A stretch of 64,000 nt of DNA, taken from positions 372,001-436,000 of the forward strand of contig MBPM02000034.1 in assembly GCA_001695595.3 (NCBI GenBank), written 5' to 3'. Shown here one piece after another: positions 20,617 through 35,600 of this stretch (position 1 is the first letter of the stretch; the number at the start of each line of letters is the position of its first letter). The notes beneath the pieces are model-generated. The model made no database searches and was not told the origin of the DNA. It saw nothing but the letters and a program-made list of their open reading frames with translations. The translations under genes were made by a program, and so were the position numbers. The stretch comes from Plasmopara viticola (lineage: Eukaryota; Oomycota; Peronosporomycetes; Peronosporales; Peronosporaceae).

Positions 20617-23600
20617 ATGAGAACGACGCACGTGCTTGAATCTATTGTGGTTGTACTCCACGTGCTTTCTTTTATACAATTTTCAAGTGCAGCGTGTGCT
20701 AACTCGTGCTCGGGCCACGGTCGATGTGGCGCCTCCAAGTGCGTGCGACTGGTGTATGCTCAAGAAATTCGGAGCTTAGTAACGCTTTTGTATTGCAATG
20801 TAGCCAATGTACGTGTGAGGGTGACTGGGCAGTGGCGCCAGATTGCTCGATGCGAAAATGCCCCATGGGAGTGGCTTGGACTGACAAGGCCAGAACGACG
20901 AATGTGGCTCATGCGCCGGCCGAGTGCTCGAACCGTGGAGTATGCGATTATACCAAGGTAAGCGTTTGCAGCACGTAGCGTGTAGCGTATTAAATGTTAG
21001 ACACGACGGTTTATGCTTACGTATTGCACGCAGGGAGAGTGCACGTGCTTTGATGGATATACAGGAGCTGCTTGTCAACGACGTGCGTGCAATCGGATTG
21101 ACAATTGAGCAACAGTATTCCTTACAATACATTAAATATTGGTTTTCCATAGTCCGTTGCCCATCAGATTGTTCAGGCCATGGAACTTGCTACTCGTCTG
21201 CCACTTTAGCGTTGCAGTACGGTCCTGATGCACCTTCAGGGGTTGCTGGCGACGGTATAGGACCTGTTTACTCGAATTGGGAGAAAGACAGCATGTCGAG
21301 TTGCATGTGTGATATGGGCTACACAGGACCTGATTGCTCTCAATGTACGTTCCAAGTGTCATGCGTTTTCATAAAACATGTTTAACATTGTATTTGCAGT
21401 CATGTGTGCAAAGAACGACGATCCTCTCACAACGGGTCAGGTACATCGTCAGATTCAGATTCAAGTCGATGCAGACGCGTCCTTAAATCTTGCGCTCGCT
21501 GGCTCGGTGCAAGTGCGTTTTCTTGGAGATGTTGTAGTATTCGATGCCGTTGCAGTTGCCACGACTGCTCACGAACAGGCGTGTGCCCAGGCTTTCATGA
21601 CATTGCGAACTGTTTTGATAGCTTCTTGTACGATCACGAACGTTGACCCAGTGACCGCAGGAGCGACATACACCGTGACTTTTGAAGAATGGGTTCATCT
21701 GGGTGGAGAAAACAACTTGCTGTATCACAATGGCAATCCACCGTTAGCGAGTTTTTCATGTGATTTGACCAAAGTAACAAGTCTCAACTCGCCCACATGT
21801 GCGATAAGTGATGTCACGACCGCAAATGTCATCGGTAAGCTCCTGTCACAGCCTTGCCTTTTCTCCTTTTAATGAAGTAGAATGTGACCGTGTGTGTTGT
21901 CTTTAAGAGCACGAGTATTGCTCGAACCGAGGTCTTTGTGACTTTACTACAGGACAATGTATGTGCTATGCCGACTTCAAGGGACTAGATTGCAATCAGC
22001 CATCTAACATTCCGGACAGTATTGACGACAATGATGGCTTTCTTATCAATCCGATGGGACTCACATATACCGGCACCGTTCTGCACTTGAAAACTGCGAA
22101 AGGCTCACAAGCTGACTTTAACTTTCTAGCGATTGAGTCATCAACATTGCCAATTCTAATCATGAATGGAGTCGGGGATACAAAACTTTTGAACGGGAAT
22201 TTCGAGCTAACAACCGGCTCGATGACGATCGCTACTATTGCACAAACAGTAGCAGCGGCGGATATTGCGAATACTCATGCAACATTTACAGGCACTGCCT
22301 TGAAAGTCCGAACGACTAGATCGTCAAATAATGCATTTAAATTACTTGAAGCGATGACTGGAGGTTCAAACACAGTCGTTGAGATTCGTGGGGACGGTCT
22401 GACCACCATTTATACTGGCGGACTTAATGTCGTGACGGGAGGAGGAACGATCTCTCATACACTTGATGCCCCAAGCCTCATTGTAGCAAACTCGTATGGT
22501 TCGTTTAGTACATCGCTTTTGAAACTCGCGACATCGCGACCAAGCCTATTTCCGAGCGCATCTGATTTCATTCTCATTGAAGCTTCTGCAAGCAATGTAC
22601 CAGCATTCACCGTGGAAGCTTCTGGACGGACGACAATTGGTAATGGTGGCCTTGTCGTAACTGGTTTAGGAGGAGCACAAATTTTCAACGGGGATCCTGC
22701 CTCGCCTGCACTTGTCGTACATGCTACGGACACAAGTTTTAGTGGCGATGCGGTCGCTCTTCAAACATTTTCCAGCGTGGCTCACAAAATGCTAAAAGTG
22801 ACAACAAAAGTCGGTAGCAATGCACCAATTGACCTAGTTGACATCAGCAATTCTGGACTTACGACTATCACGCAAGGGGGGCTTCACGTCGTAGCAGGAG
22901 GAGCTACTATCGATACGGGCGGACTCCATGTAGGGTATGGTGGTGGGACGATCGACAATGGAGGACTACGCATTAAAAATGGGGGCGAAATAATCGAGTC
23001 GGGTGGACTTGATGTCGTTGACGGCGGCGGGACAATTGCGTCAACTTCGTCTGTGGCGGACGTTTTTACCATTGAGGCAACTTCTACTTCATTCTCCAAC
23101 AATGCAAGGTTATTGTACATCAACTCCAAATCGACTGTTCCCCCTTCGACGAGCATACATTATCTCATTGAAGCAACAGTTGGAGCCTCATCCACCTCCG
23201 TTTTCAAGGTGGACGCAACTGGCCTTACCACGGTGGCTGGCCAAGGCAAAGGTGGAGCGATCATTTCTGACAAAGCCGCTGACACGACAAGTACGATTTC
23301 CGTGACCAATTCGGCGAGTTCAGGATTTGCTGGTTCACTTTTGTCCATGAGTGCAGTGTCGTCAGATCAGCTGTATACATTCATCGATGGAAAAGCAAGT
23401 GGTACGTCTGTCTTTAAAGTGGATGCAACCGGGCTCACCACGATCGAAGGCCAAGGAAGTGGTGGTGTAAGCATCTCTGATAACTCTGCCGCCCTTAATA
23501 CCCTTTCAGTATTCAACAGGATCGCAACAGGCTTCACGGGCGCGTTGTTGTCGATAGATGCCGTTTCAACGAGCAAGGTTTACACGCTGATTGATGCTCA

Positions 23601-26600
23601 GTCGAGTGGCACATCACGATTTATAGTTGCCGCGAGTGGCTTGACTACGATTATTGGTAGTGGTAGTGGCGGGGTCAGTATTTCGGACTCCAATGCAGCC
23701 ACAACTAGTACTCTTACTGTTCAAAATACCGATCTATCGCGAACGTTTTCAGGCACACTCCTCGAATTAGACACGACAGCATTACAATCAACCGACAGCT
23801 TCTCCCTCATTAATGCCAAAGTCCTCACGGTTTCTAAGTTTCGAGTAGACGCATCAGGGCTAACAACAATAAGTGCCGGCGGTCTCAGCGTTATTGGTGG
23901 AATTGCAGCAGTCGATACCGGCGTCACGGTTACTACGGGTGGAGCAAGAATCTACGACACCGGCACATCCGCCGACACACTTATCGTCATGAACAAGGCG
24001 GCAACTGGACCTTTTACGAATGCGCTGCTTACGGTAGACACCACAGCACTGACCACTGGATTCTCGCTCATTGACGCCAAAGTGGCCGGGGTGTCGCAGT
24101 TTACCATCACGGCGGGCGGACGGACAACAATCGTATCTGGTGGACTCACAGTCACGGCAGGCGGGGCGATTATTACAGCGGGTGGACTTACAGTCACTGC
24201 AGGTGGAGCAACTATTACGGCCGGTGGACTTACCGTCACTGCGGGAGGAGCCAACGTTGGTGGTGGGCTTACCGTTGCAGGCGGAGTTACTGTGTCAAAT
24301 ACTGGACTGACGGTCTCCGGAGGTGGAGCTACTATCACTGGCGGCATCACAGCTGTCGATACCGGCGTCACTGTCACTACGGGCGGAGCAAGAATCTACG
24401 ACACCGGCACATCCGCCGACACACTTATCGTCATGAACAAGGCGGCAACTGGACCTTTTACGAATGCGCTGCTTGCGGTAGACACCACAGCACTGATAAC
24501 TGGATTCTCGCTCATTGACGCCAAAGTGGCCGGGGTATCGCAGTTTACCATCACGGCGGGCGGACGGACAACAATCGTATCTGGTGGACTCACAGTCACG
24601 GCAGGCGGGGCGATTATCACAGCGGGCGGACTGACCGTCACAGCAGGTGGAGCAACTATTACGGCCGGCGGACTTACCGTCACTGCGGGAGGAGCCAACG
24701 TTGGTGGTGGGCTTACCGTTGCAGGCGGAGTTACTGTGTCAAATACTGGACTGACGGTCTCCGGAGGTGGAGCTACTATCACTGGCGGCATCACAGCTGT
24801 CGATACCGGCGTCACTGTTACTACGGGCGGAGCAAGAATCTACGACACCGGCACATCCGCCGACACACTTATCGTCATGAACAAAGCGGCAACTGGACCT
24901 TTTACGAATGCGCTGCTTACAGTAGACACCACAGCACTGACCACTGGATTCTCGCTCATTGACGCCAAAGTGGCCGGGGTGTCGCAGTTTACCATCACGG
25001 CGGGCGGACGGACAACAATCGTATCTGGTGGACTCACAGTCACGGCAGGCGGGGCGATTATCACAGCGGGCGGACTGACCGTCACAGCAGGTGGAGCAAC
25101 TATTACGGCCGGCGGACTTACCGTCACTGCGGGAGGAGCCAACGTTGGTGGTGGGCTTACCGTTGCAGGCGGAGTTACTGTGTCAAATACCGGACTGACG
25201 GTCTCCGGAGGTGGAGCTACTATCACTGGCGGCATCACAGCTGTCGATACCGGCGTCACTGTCACTACGGGCGGAGCAAGAATCTACGACACCGGCACAT
25301 CCGCCGACACACTTATCGTCATGAACAAGGCGGCAACTGGACCTTTTACGAATGCGCTGCTTACGGTAGACACCACAGCACTGACCACTGGATTCTCGCT
25401 CATTGACGCCAAAGTGGCCGGGGTGTCGCAGTTTACCATCACGGCGGGCGGACGGACAACAATCGTATCTGGTGGACTCACAGTCACGGCAGGCGGGGCG
25501 ATTATTACAGCGGGTGGACTTACAGTCACTGCAGGTGGAGCAACTATTACGGCCGGTGGACTTACCGTCACTGCGGGAGGAGCCAACGTTGGTGGTGGGC
25601 TTACCGTTGCAGGCGGAGTTACTGTGTCAAATACTGGACTGACGGTCTCCGGAGGTGGAGCTACTATCACTGGCGGCATCACAGCTGTCGATACCGGCGT
25701 CACTGTCACTACGGGCGGAGCAAGAATCTACGACACCGGCACATCCGCCGACACACTTATCGTCATGAACAAGGCGGCAACTGGACCTTTTACGAATGCG
25801 CTGCTTGCGGTAGACACCACAGCACTGATAACTGGATTCTCGCTCATTGACGCCAAAGTGGCCGGGGTATCGCAGTTTACCATCACGGCGGGCGGACGGA
25901 CAACAATCGTATCTGGTGGACTCACAGTCACGGCAGGCGGGGCGATTATCACAGCGGGCGGACTGACCGTCACAGCAGGTGGAGCAACTATTACGGCCGG
26001 CGGACTTACCGTCACTGCGGGAGGAGCCAACGTTGGTGGTGGGCTTACCGTTGCAGGCGGAGTTACTGTGTCAAATACTGGACTGACGGTCTCCGGAGGT
26101 GGAGCTACTATCACTGGCGGCATCACAGCTGTCGATACCGGCGTCACTGTTACTACGGGCGGAGCAAGAATCTACGACACCGGCACATCCGCCGACACAC
26201 TTATCGTCATGAACAAAGCGGCAACTGGACCTTTTACGAATGCGCTGCTTACAGTAGACACCACAGCACTGACCACTGGATTCTCGCTCATTGACGCCAA
26301 AGTGGCCGGGGTGTCGCAGTTTACCATCACGGCGGGCGGACGGACAACAATCGTATCTGGTGGACTCACAGTCACGGCAGGCGGGGCGATTATCACAGCG
26401 GGCGGACTGACCGTCACAGCAGGTGGAGCAACTATTACGGCCGGCGGACTTACCGTCACTGCGGGAGGAGCCAACGTTGGTGGTGGGCTTACCGTTGCAG
26501 GCGGAGTTACTGTGTCAAATACTGGACTGACGGTCTCCGGAGGTGGAGCTACTATCACTGGCGGCATCACAGCTGTCGATACCGGCGTCACTGTCACTAC

Positions 26601-29600
26601 GGGCGGAGCAAGAATCTACGACACCGGCACATCCGCCGACACACTCATCGTCATGAACAAGGCGGCAACTGGACCTTTTACGAATGCGCTGCTTACGGTA
26701 GACACCACAGCACTGACCACTGGATTCTCGCTCATTGACGCCAAAGTGGCCGGGGTGTCGCAGTTTACCATCACGGCGGGCGGACGGACAACAATCGTAT
26801 CTGGTGGACTCACAGTCACGGCAGGCGGGGCGATTATTACAGCGGGTGGACTTACCGTCACTGCAGGTGGAGCCAACGTTGGTGGTGGGCTTACCGTTGC
26901 AGGCGGAGTTACTGTGTCAAATACTGGACTGACGGTCTCCGGAGGTGGAGCTACTATCACTGGCGGCATCACAGCTGTCGATACCGGCGTCACTGTCACT
27001 ACGGGCGGAGCAAGAATCTACGACACCGGCACATCCGCCGACACACTTATCGTCATGAACAAGGCGGCAACTGGACCTTTTACGAATGCGCTGCTTACGG
27101 TAGACACCACAGCACTGACCACTGGATTCTCGCTCATTGACGCCAAAGTGGCCGGGGTGTCGCAGTTTACCATCACGGCGGGCGGACGGACAACAATCGT
27201 ATCTGGTGGACTCACAGTCACGGCAGGCGGGGCGATTATTACAGCGGGTGGACTTACCGTCACTGCAGGTGGAGCCAACGTTGGTGGTGGGCTTACCGTT
27301 GCAGGCGGAGTTACTGTGTCAAATACTGGACTGACGGTCTCCGGAGGTGGAGCTACTATCACTGGCGGCATCACAGCTGTCGATACCGGCGTCACTGTCA
27401 CTACGGGCGGAGCAAGAATCTACGACACCGGCACATCCGCCGACACACTTATCGTCATGAACAAGGCGGCAACTGGACCTTTTACGAATGCGCTGCTTAC
27501 GGTAGACACCACAGCACTGACCACTGGATTCTCGCTCATTGACGCCAAAGTGGCCGGGGTGTCGCAGTTTACCATCACGGCGGGCGGACGGACAACAATC
27601 GTATCTGGTGGACTCACAGTCACGGCAGGCGGGGCGATTATCACAGCGGGCGGACTGACCGTCACAGCAGGTGGAGCAACTATTACGGCCGGCGGACTTA
27701 CCGTCACTGCGGGAGGAGCCAACGTTGGTGGTGGGCTTACCGTTGCAGGCGGAGTTACTGTGTCAAATACTGGACTGACGGTCTCCGGAGGTGGAGCTAC
27801 TATCACTGGCGGCATCACAGCTGTCGATACCGGCGTCACTGTCACTACGGGCGGAGCAAGAATCTACGACACCGGCACATCCGCCGACACACTTATCGTC
27901 ATGAACAAGGCGGCAACTGGACCTTTTACGAATGCGCTGCTTACGGTAGACACCACAGCACTGACCACTGGATTCTCGCTCATTGACGCCAAAGTGGCCG
28001 GGGTGTCGCAGTTTACCATCACGGCGGGCGGACGGACAACAATCGTATCTGGTGGACTCACAGTCACGGCAGGCGGGGCGATTATCACAGCGGGCGGACT
28101 GACCGTCACAGCAGGTGGAGCAACTATTACGGCCGGCGGACTTACCGTCACTGCGGGAGGAGCCAACGTTGGTGGTGGGCTTACCGTTGCAGGCGGAGTT
28201 ACTGTGTCAAATACTGGACTGACGGTCTCCGGAGGTGGAGCTACTATCACTGGCGGCATCACAGCTGTCGATACCGGCGTCACTGTCACTACGGGCGGAG
28301 CAAGAATCTACGACACCGGCACATCCGCCGACACACTTATCGTCATGAACAAGCGGCAACTGGACCTTTTACGAATGCGCTGCTTACGGTAGACACCACA
28401 GCACTGACCACTGGATTCTCGCTCATTGACGCCAAAGTGGCCGGGGTGTCGCAGTTTACCATCACGGCGGGCGGACGGACAACAATCGTATCTGGTGGAC
28501 TCACAGTCACGGCAGGCGGGGCGATTATCACAGCGGGCGGACTGACCGTCACAGCAGGTGGAGCAACTATTACGGCCGGCGGACTTACCGTCACTGCGGG
28601 AGGAGCCAACGTTGGTGGTGGGCTTACCGTTGCAGGCGGAGTTACTGTGTCAAATACCGGACTGACGGTCTCCGGAGGTGGAGCTACTATCACTGGCGGC
28701 ATCACAGCTGTCGATACCGGCGTCACTGTCACTACGGGCGGAGCAAGAATCTACGACACCGGCACATCCGCCGACACACTTATCGTCATGAACAAGGCGG
28801 CAACTGGACCTTTTACGAATGCGCTGCTTACGGTAGACACCACAGCACTGACCACTGGATTCTCGCTCATTGACGCCAAAGTGGCCGGGGTGTCGCAGTT
28901 TACCATCACGGCGGGCGGACGGACAACAATCGTATCTGGTGGACTCACAGTCACGGCAGGCGGGGCGATTATCACAGCGGGCGGACTGACCGTCACAGCA
29001 GGTGGAGCAACTATTACGGCCGGCGGACTTACCGTCACTGCGGGAGGAGCCAACGTTGGTGGTGGGCTTACCGTTGCAGGCGGAGTTACTGTGTCAAATA
29101 CTGGACTGACGGTCTCCGGAGGTGGAGCTACTATCACTGGCGGCATCACAGCTGTCGATACCGGCGTCACTGTCACTACGGGCGGAGCAAGAATCTACGA
29201 CACCGGCACATCCGCCGACACACTTATCGTCATGAACAAGCGGCAACTGGACCTTTTACGAATGCGCTGCTTACGGTAGACACCACAGCACTGACCACTG
29301 GATTCTCGCTCATTGACGCCAAAGTGGCCGGGGTGTCGCAGTTTACCATCACGGCGGGCGGACGGACAACAATCGTATCTGGTGGACTCACAGTCACGGC
29401 AGGCGGGGCGATTATCACAGCGGGCGGACTGACCGTCACAGCAGGTGGAGCAACTATTACGGCCGGCGGACTTACCGTCACTGCGGGAGGAGCCAACGTT
29501 GGTGGTGGGCTTACCGTTGCAGGCGGAGTTACTGTGTCAAATACCGGACTGACGGTCTCCGGAGGTGGAGCTACTATCACTGGCGGCATCACAGCTGTCG

Positions 29601-32600
29601 ATACCGGCGTCACTGTCACTACGGGCGGAGCAAGAATCTACGACACCGGCACATCCGCCGACACACTTATCGTCATGAACAAGGCGGCAACTGGACCTTT
29701 TACGAATGCGCTGCTTACGGTAGACACCACAGCACTGACCACTGGATTCTCGCTCATTGACGCCAAAGTGGCCGGGGTGTCGCAGTTTACCATCACGGCG
29801 GGCGGACGGACAACAATCGTATCTGGTGGACTCACAGTCACGGCAGGCGGGGCGATTATCACAGCGGGCGGACTGACCGTAGCAGCAGGTGGAGCAATTA
29901 TTACGGCCGGCGGACTTACCGTCACTGCGGGAGGAGCCAACGTTGGTGGTGGGCTTACTGTTGCAGGCGGAGTTACTGTGTCAAATACCGGACTGACGGT
30001 CTCCGGAGGTGGAGCTACTATCACTGGCGGCATCACAGCTGTCGATACCGGCGTCACTGTCACTACGGGCGGAGCAAGAATCTACGACACCGGCACATCC
30101 GCCGACACACTTATCGTCATGAACAAGGCGGCAACTGGACCTTTTACGAATGCGCTGCTTACGGTAGACACCACAGCACTGACCACTGGATTCTCGCTCA
30201 TTGACGCCAAAGTGGCCGGGGTGTCGCAGTTTACCATCACGGCGGGCGGACGGACAACAATCGTATCTGGTGGACTCACAGTCACGGCAGGCGGGGCGAT
30301 TATTACAGCGGGTGGACTTACCGTCACTGCAGGTGGAGCCAACGTTGGTGGTGGGCTTACCGTTGCAGGCGGAGTTACTGTGTCAAATACTGGACTGACG
30401 GTCTCCGGAGGTGGAGCTACTATCACTGGCGGCATCACAGCTGTCGATACCGGCGTCACTGTCACTACGGGCGGAGCAAGAATCTACGACACCGGCACAT
30501 CCGCCGACACACTTATCGTCATGAACAAGGCGGCAACTGGACCTTTTACGAATGCGCTGCTTACGGTAGACACCACAGCACTGACCACTGGATTCTCGCT
30601 CATTGACGCCAAAGTGGCCGGGGTGTCGCAGTTTACCATCACGGCGGGCGGACGGACAACAATCGTATCTGGTGGACTCACAGTCACGGCAGGCGGGGCG
30701 ATTATCACAGCGGGCGGACTGACCGTCACAGCAGGTGGAGCAACTATTACGGCCGGCGGACTTACCGTCACTGCGGGAGGAGCCAACGTTGGTGGTGGGC
30801 TACCGTTGCAGGCGGAGTTACTGTGTCAAATACCGGACTGACGGTCTCCGGAGGTGGAGCTACTATCACTGGCGGCATCACAGCTGTCGATACCGGCGTC
30901 ACTGTTACTACGGGCGGAGCAAGAATCTACGACACCGGCACATCCGCCGACACACTTATCGTCATGAACAAGGCGGCAACTGGACCTTTTACGAATGCGC
31001 TGCTTACGGTAGACACCACAGCACTGACCACTGGATTCTCGCTCATTGACGCCAAAGTGGCCGGGGTGTCGCAGTTTACCATCACGGCGGGCGGACGGAC
31101 AACAATCGTATCTGGTGGACTCACAGTCACGGCAGGCGGGGCGATTATTACAGCGGGTGGACTTACCGTCACTGCAGGTGGAGCCAACGTTGGTGGTGGG
31201 CTTACCGTTGCAGGCGGAGTTACTGTGTCAAATACTGGACTGACGGTCTCCGGAGGTGGAGCTACTATCACTGGCGGCATCACAGCTGTCGATACCGGCG
31301 TCACTGTCACTACGGGCGGAGCAAGAATCTACGACACTGGCACATCCGCCGACACACTTATCGTCATGAACAAGGCGGCAACTGGACCTTTTACGAATGC
31401 GCTGCTTACGGTAGACACCACAGCACTGACCACTGGATTCTCGCTCATTGACGCCAAAGTGGCCGGGGTGTCGCAGTTTACCATCACGGCGGGCGGACGG
31501 ACAACAATCGTATCTGGTGGACTCACAGTCACGGCAGGCGGGGCGATTATCACAGCGGGCGGACTGACCGTCACAGCAGGTGGAGCAACTATTACGGCCG
31601 GCGGACTTACCGTCACTGCGGGAGGAGCCAACGTTGGTGGTGGGCTTACCGTTGCAGGCGGAGTTACTGTGTCAAATACTGGACTGACGGTCTCCGGAGG
31701 TGGAGCTACTATCACTGGCGGCATCACAGCTGTCGATACCGGCGTCACTGTTACTACGGGCGGAGCAAGAATCTACGACACCGGCACATCCGCCGACACA
31801 CTTATCGTCATGAACAAGGCGGCAACTGGACCTTTTACGAATGCGCTGCTTACGGTAGACACCACAGCACTGACCACTGGATTCTCGCTCATTGACGCCA
31901 AAGTGGCCGGGGTGTCGCAGTTTACCATCACGGCGGGCGGACGGACAACAATCGTATCTGGTGGACTCACAGTCACGGCAGGCGGGGCGATTATTACAGC
32001 GGGTGGACTTACCGTCACTGCAGGTGGAGCCAACGTTGGTGGTGGGCTTACCGTTGCAGGCGGAGTTACTGTGTCAAATACTGGACTGACGGTCTCCGGA
32101 GGTGGAGCTACTATCACTGGCGGCATCACAGCTGTCGATACCGGCGTCACTGTCACTACGGGCGGAGCAAGAATCTACGACACCGGCACATCCGCCGACA
32201 CACTTATCGTCATGAACAAGGCGGCAACTGGACCTTTTACGAATGCGCTGCTTACGGTAGACACCACAGCACTGACCACTGGATTCTCGCTCATTGACGC
32301 CAAAGTGGCCGGGGTGTCGCAGTTTACCATCACGGCGGGCGGACGGACAACAATCGTATCTGGTGGACTCACAGTCACGGCAGGCGGGGCGATTATCACA
32401 GCGGGCGGACTGACCGTCACAGCAGGTGGAGCAACTATTACGGCCGGCGGACTTACCGTCACTGCGGGAGGAGCCAACGTTGGTGGTGGGCTTACCGTTG
32501 CAGGCGGAGTTACTGTGTCAAATACCGGACTGACGGTCTCCGGAGGTGGAGCTACTATCACTGGCGGCATCACAGCTGTCGATACCGGCGTCACTGTTAC

Positions 32601-35600
32601 TACGGGCGGAGCAAGAATCTACGACACCGGCACATCCGCCGACACACTTATCGTCATGAACAAGGCGGCAACTGGACCTTTTACGAATGCGCTGCTTACG
32701 GTAGACACCACAGCACTGACCACTGGATTCTCGCTCATTGACGCCAAAGTGGCCGGGGTGTCGCAGTTTACCATCACGGCGGGCGGACGGACAACAATCG
32801 TATCTGGTGGACTCACAGTCACGGCAGGCGGGGCGATTATTACAGCGGGTGGACTTACCGTCACTGCAGGTGGAGCCAACGTTGGTGGTGGGCTTACCGT
32901 TGCAGGCGGAGTTACTGTGTCAAATACTGGACTGACGGTCTCCGGAGGTGGAGCTACTATCACTGGCGGCATCACAGCTGTCGATACCGGCGTCACTGTC
33001 ACTACGGGCGGAGCAAGAATCTACGACACCGGCACATCCGCCGACACACTTATCGTCATGAACAAGGCGGCAACTGGACCTTTTACGAATGCGCTGCTTA
33101 CGGTAGACACCACAGCACTGACCACTGGATTCTCGCTCATTGACGCCAAAGTGGCCGGGGTGTCGCAGTTTACCATCACGGCGGGCGGACGGACAACAAT
33201 CGTATCTGGTGGACTCACAGTCACGGCAGGCGGGGCGATTATCACAGCGGGCGGACTGACCGTCACAGCAGGTGGAGCAACTATTACGGCCGGCGGACTT
33301 ACCGTCACTGCGGGAGGAGCCAACGTTGGTGGTGGGCTTACCGTTGCAGGCGGAGTTACTGTGTCAAATACTGGACTGACGGTCTCCGGAGGTGGAGCTA
33401 CTATCACTGGCGGCATCACAGCTGTCGATACCGGCGTCACTGTCACTACGGGCGGAGCAAGAATCTACGACACCGGCACATCCGCCGACACACTTATCGT
33501 CATGAACAAGGCGGCAACTGGACCTTTTACGAATGCGCTGCTTACGGTAGACACCACAGCACTGACCACTGGATTCTCGCTCATTGACGCCAAAGTGGCC
33601 GGGGTGTCGCAGTTTACCATCACGGCGGGCGGACGGACAACAATCGTATCTGGTGGACTCACAGTCACGGCAGGCGGGGCGATTATTACAGCGGGTGGAC
33701 TTACCGTCACTGCAGGTGGAGCCAACGTTGGTGGTGGGCTTACCGTTGCAGGCGGAGTTACTGTGTCAAATACTGGACTGACGGTCTCCGGAGGTGGAGC
33801 TACTATCACTGGCGGCATCACAGCTGTCGATACCGGCGTCACTGTTACTACGGGCGGAGCAAGAATCTACGACACCGGCACATCCGCCGACACACTTATC
33901 GTCATGAACAAAGCGGCAACTGGACCTTTTACGAATGCGCTGCTTACGGTAGACACCACAGCACTGACCACTGGATTCTCGCTCATTGACGCCAAAGTGG
34001 CCGGGGTGTCGCAGTTTACCATCACGGCGGGCGGACGGACAACAATCGTATCTGGTGGACTCACAGTCACGGCAGGCGGGGCGATTATCACAGCGGGCGG
34101 ACTGACCGTCACAGCAGGTGGAGCAACTATTACGGCCGGCGGACTTACCGTCACTGCGGGAGGAGCCAACGTTGGTGGTGGGCTACCGTTGCAGGCGGAG
34201 TTACTGTGTCAAATACCGGACTGACGGTCTCCGGAGGTGGAGCTACTATCACTGGCGGCATCACAGCTGTCGATACCGGCGTCACTGTTACTACGGGCGG
34301 AGCAAGAATCTACGACACCGGCACATCCGCCGACACACTTATCGTCATGAACAAGGCGGCAACTGGACCTTTTACGAATGCGCTGCTTACGGTAGACACC
34401 ACAGCACTGACCACTGGATTCTCGCTCATTGACGCAAAAGTGGCCGGGGTGTCGCAGTTTACTATCACGGCGGGCGGACGGACAACAATCGTATCTGGTG
34501 GACTCACAGTCACGGCAGGCGGGGCGATTATTACAGCGGGTGGACTTACCGTCACTGCAGGTGGAGCCAACGTTGGTGGTGGGCTTACCGTTGCAGGCGG
34601 AGTTACTGTGTCAAATACTGGACTGACGGTCTCCGGAGGTGGAGCTACTATCACTGGCGGCATCACAGCTGTCGATACCGGCGTCACTGTTACTACGGGC
34701 GGAGCAAGAATCTACGACACCGGCACATCCGCCGACACACTTATCGTCATGAACAAGGCGGCAACTGGACCTTTTACGAATGCGCTGCTTACGGTAGACA
34801 CCACAGCACTGACCACTGGATTCTCGCTCATTGACGCCAAAGTGGCCGGGGTGTCGCAGTTTACCATCACGGCGGGCGGACGGACAACAATCGTATCTGG
34901 TGGACTCACAGTCACGGCAGGCGGGGCGATTATTACAGCGGGTGGACTTACCGTCACTGCAGGTGGAGCCAACGTTGGTGGTGGGCTTACCGTTGCAGGC
35001 GGAGTTACTGTGTCAAATACTGGACTGACGGTCTCCGGAGGTGGAGCTACTATCACTGGCGGCATCACAGCTGTCGATACCGGCGTCACTGTCACTACGG
35101 GCGGAGCAAGAATCTACGACACCGGCACATCCGCCGACACACTTATCGTCATGAACAAGGCGGCAACTGGACCTTTTACGAATGCGCTGCTTACGGTAGA
35201 CACCACAGCACTGACCACTGGATTCTCGCTCATTGACACCAAAGTGGCCGGGGTGTCACAGTTTACCATCACGGCGGGCGGACGGACAACAATCGTATCT
35301 GGTGGACTCACAGTCACGGCAGGCGGGGCGATTATCACAGCGGGCGGACTGACCGTCACAGCAGGTGGAGCAACTATTACGGCCGGCGGACTTACCGTCA
35401 CTGCGGGAGGAGCCAACGTTGGTGGTGGGCTTACCGTTGCAGGCGGAGTTACTGTGTCAAATACTGGACTGACGGTCTCCGGAGGTGGAGCTACTATCAC
35501 TGGCGGCATCACAGCTGTCGATACCGGCGTCACTGTCACTACGGGCGGAGCAAGAATCTACGACACCGGCACATCCGCCGACACACTTATCGTCATGAAC

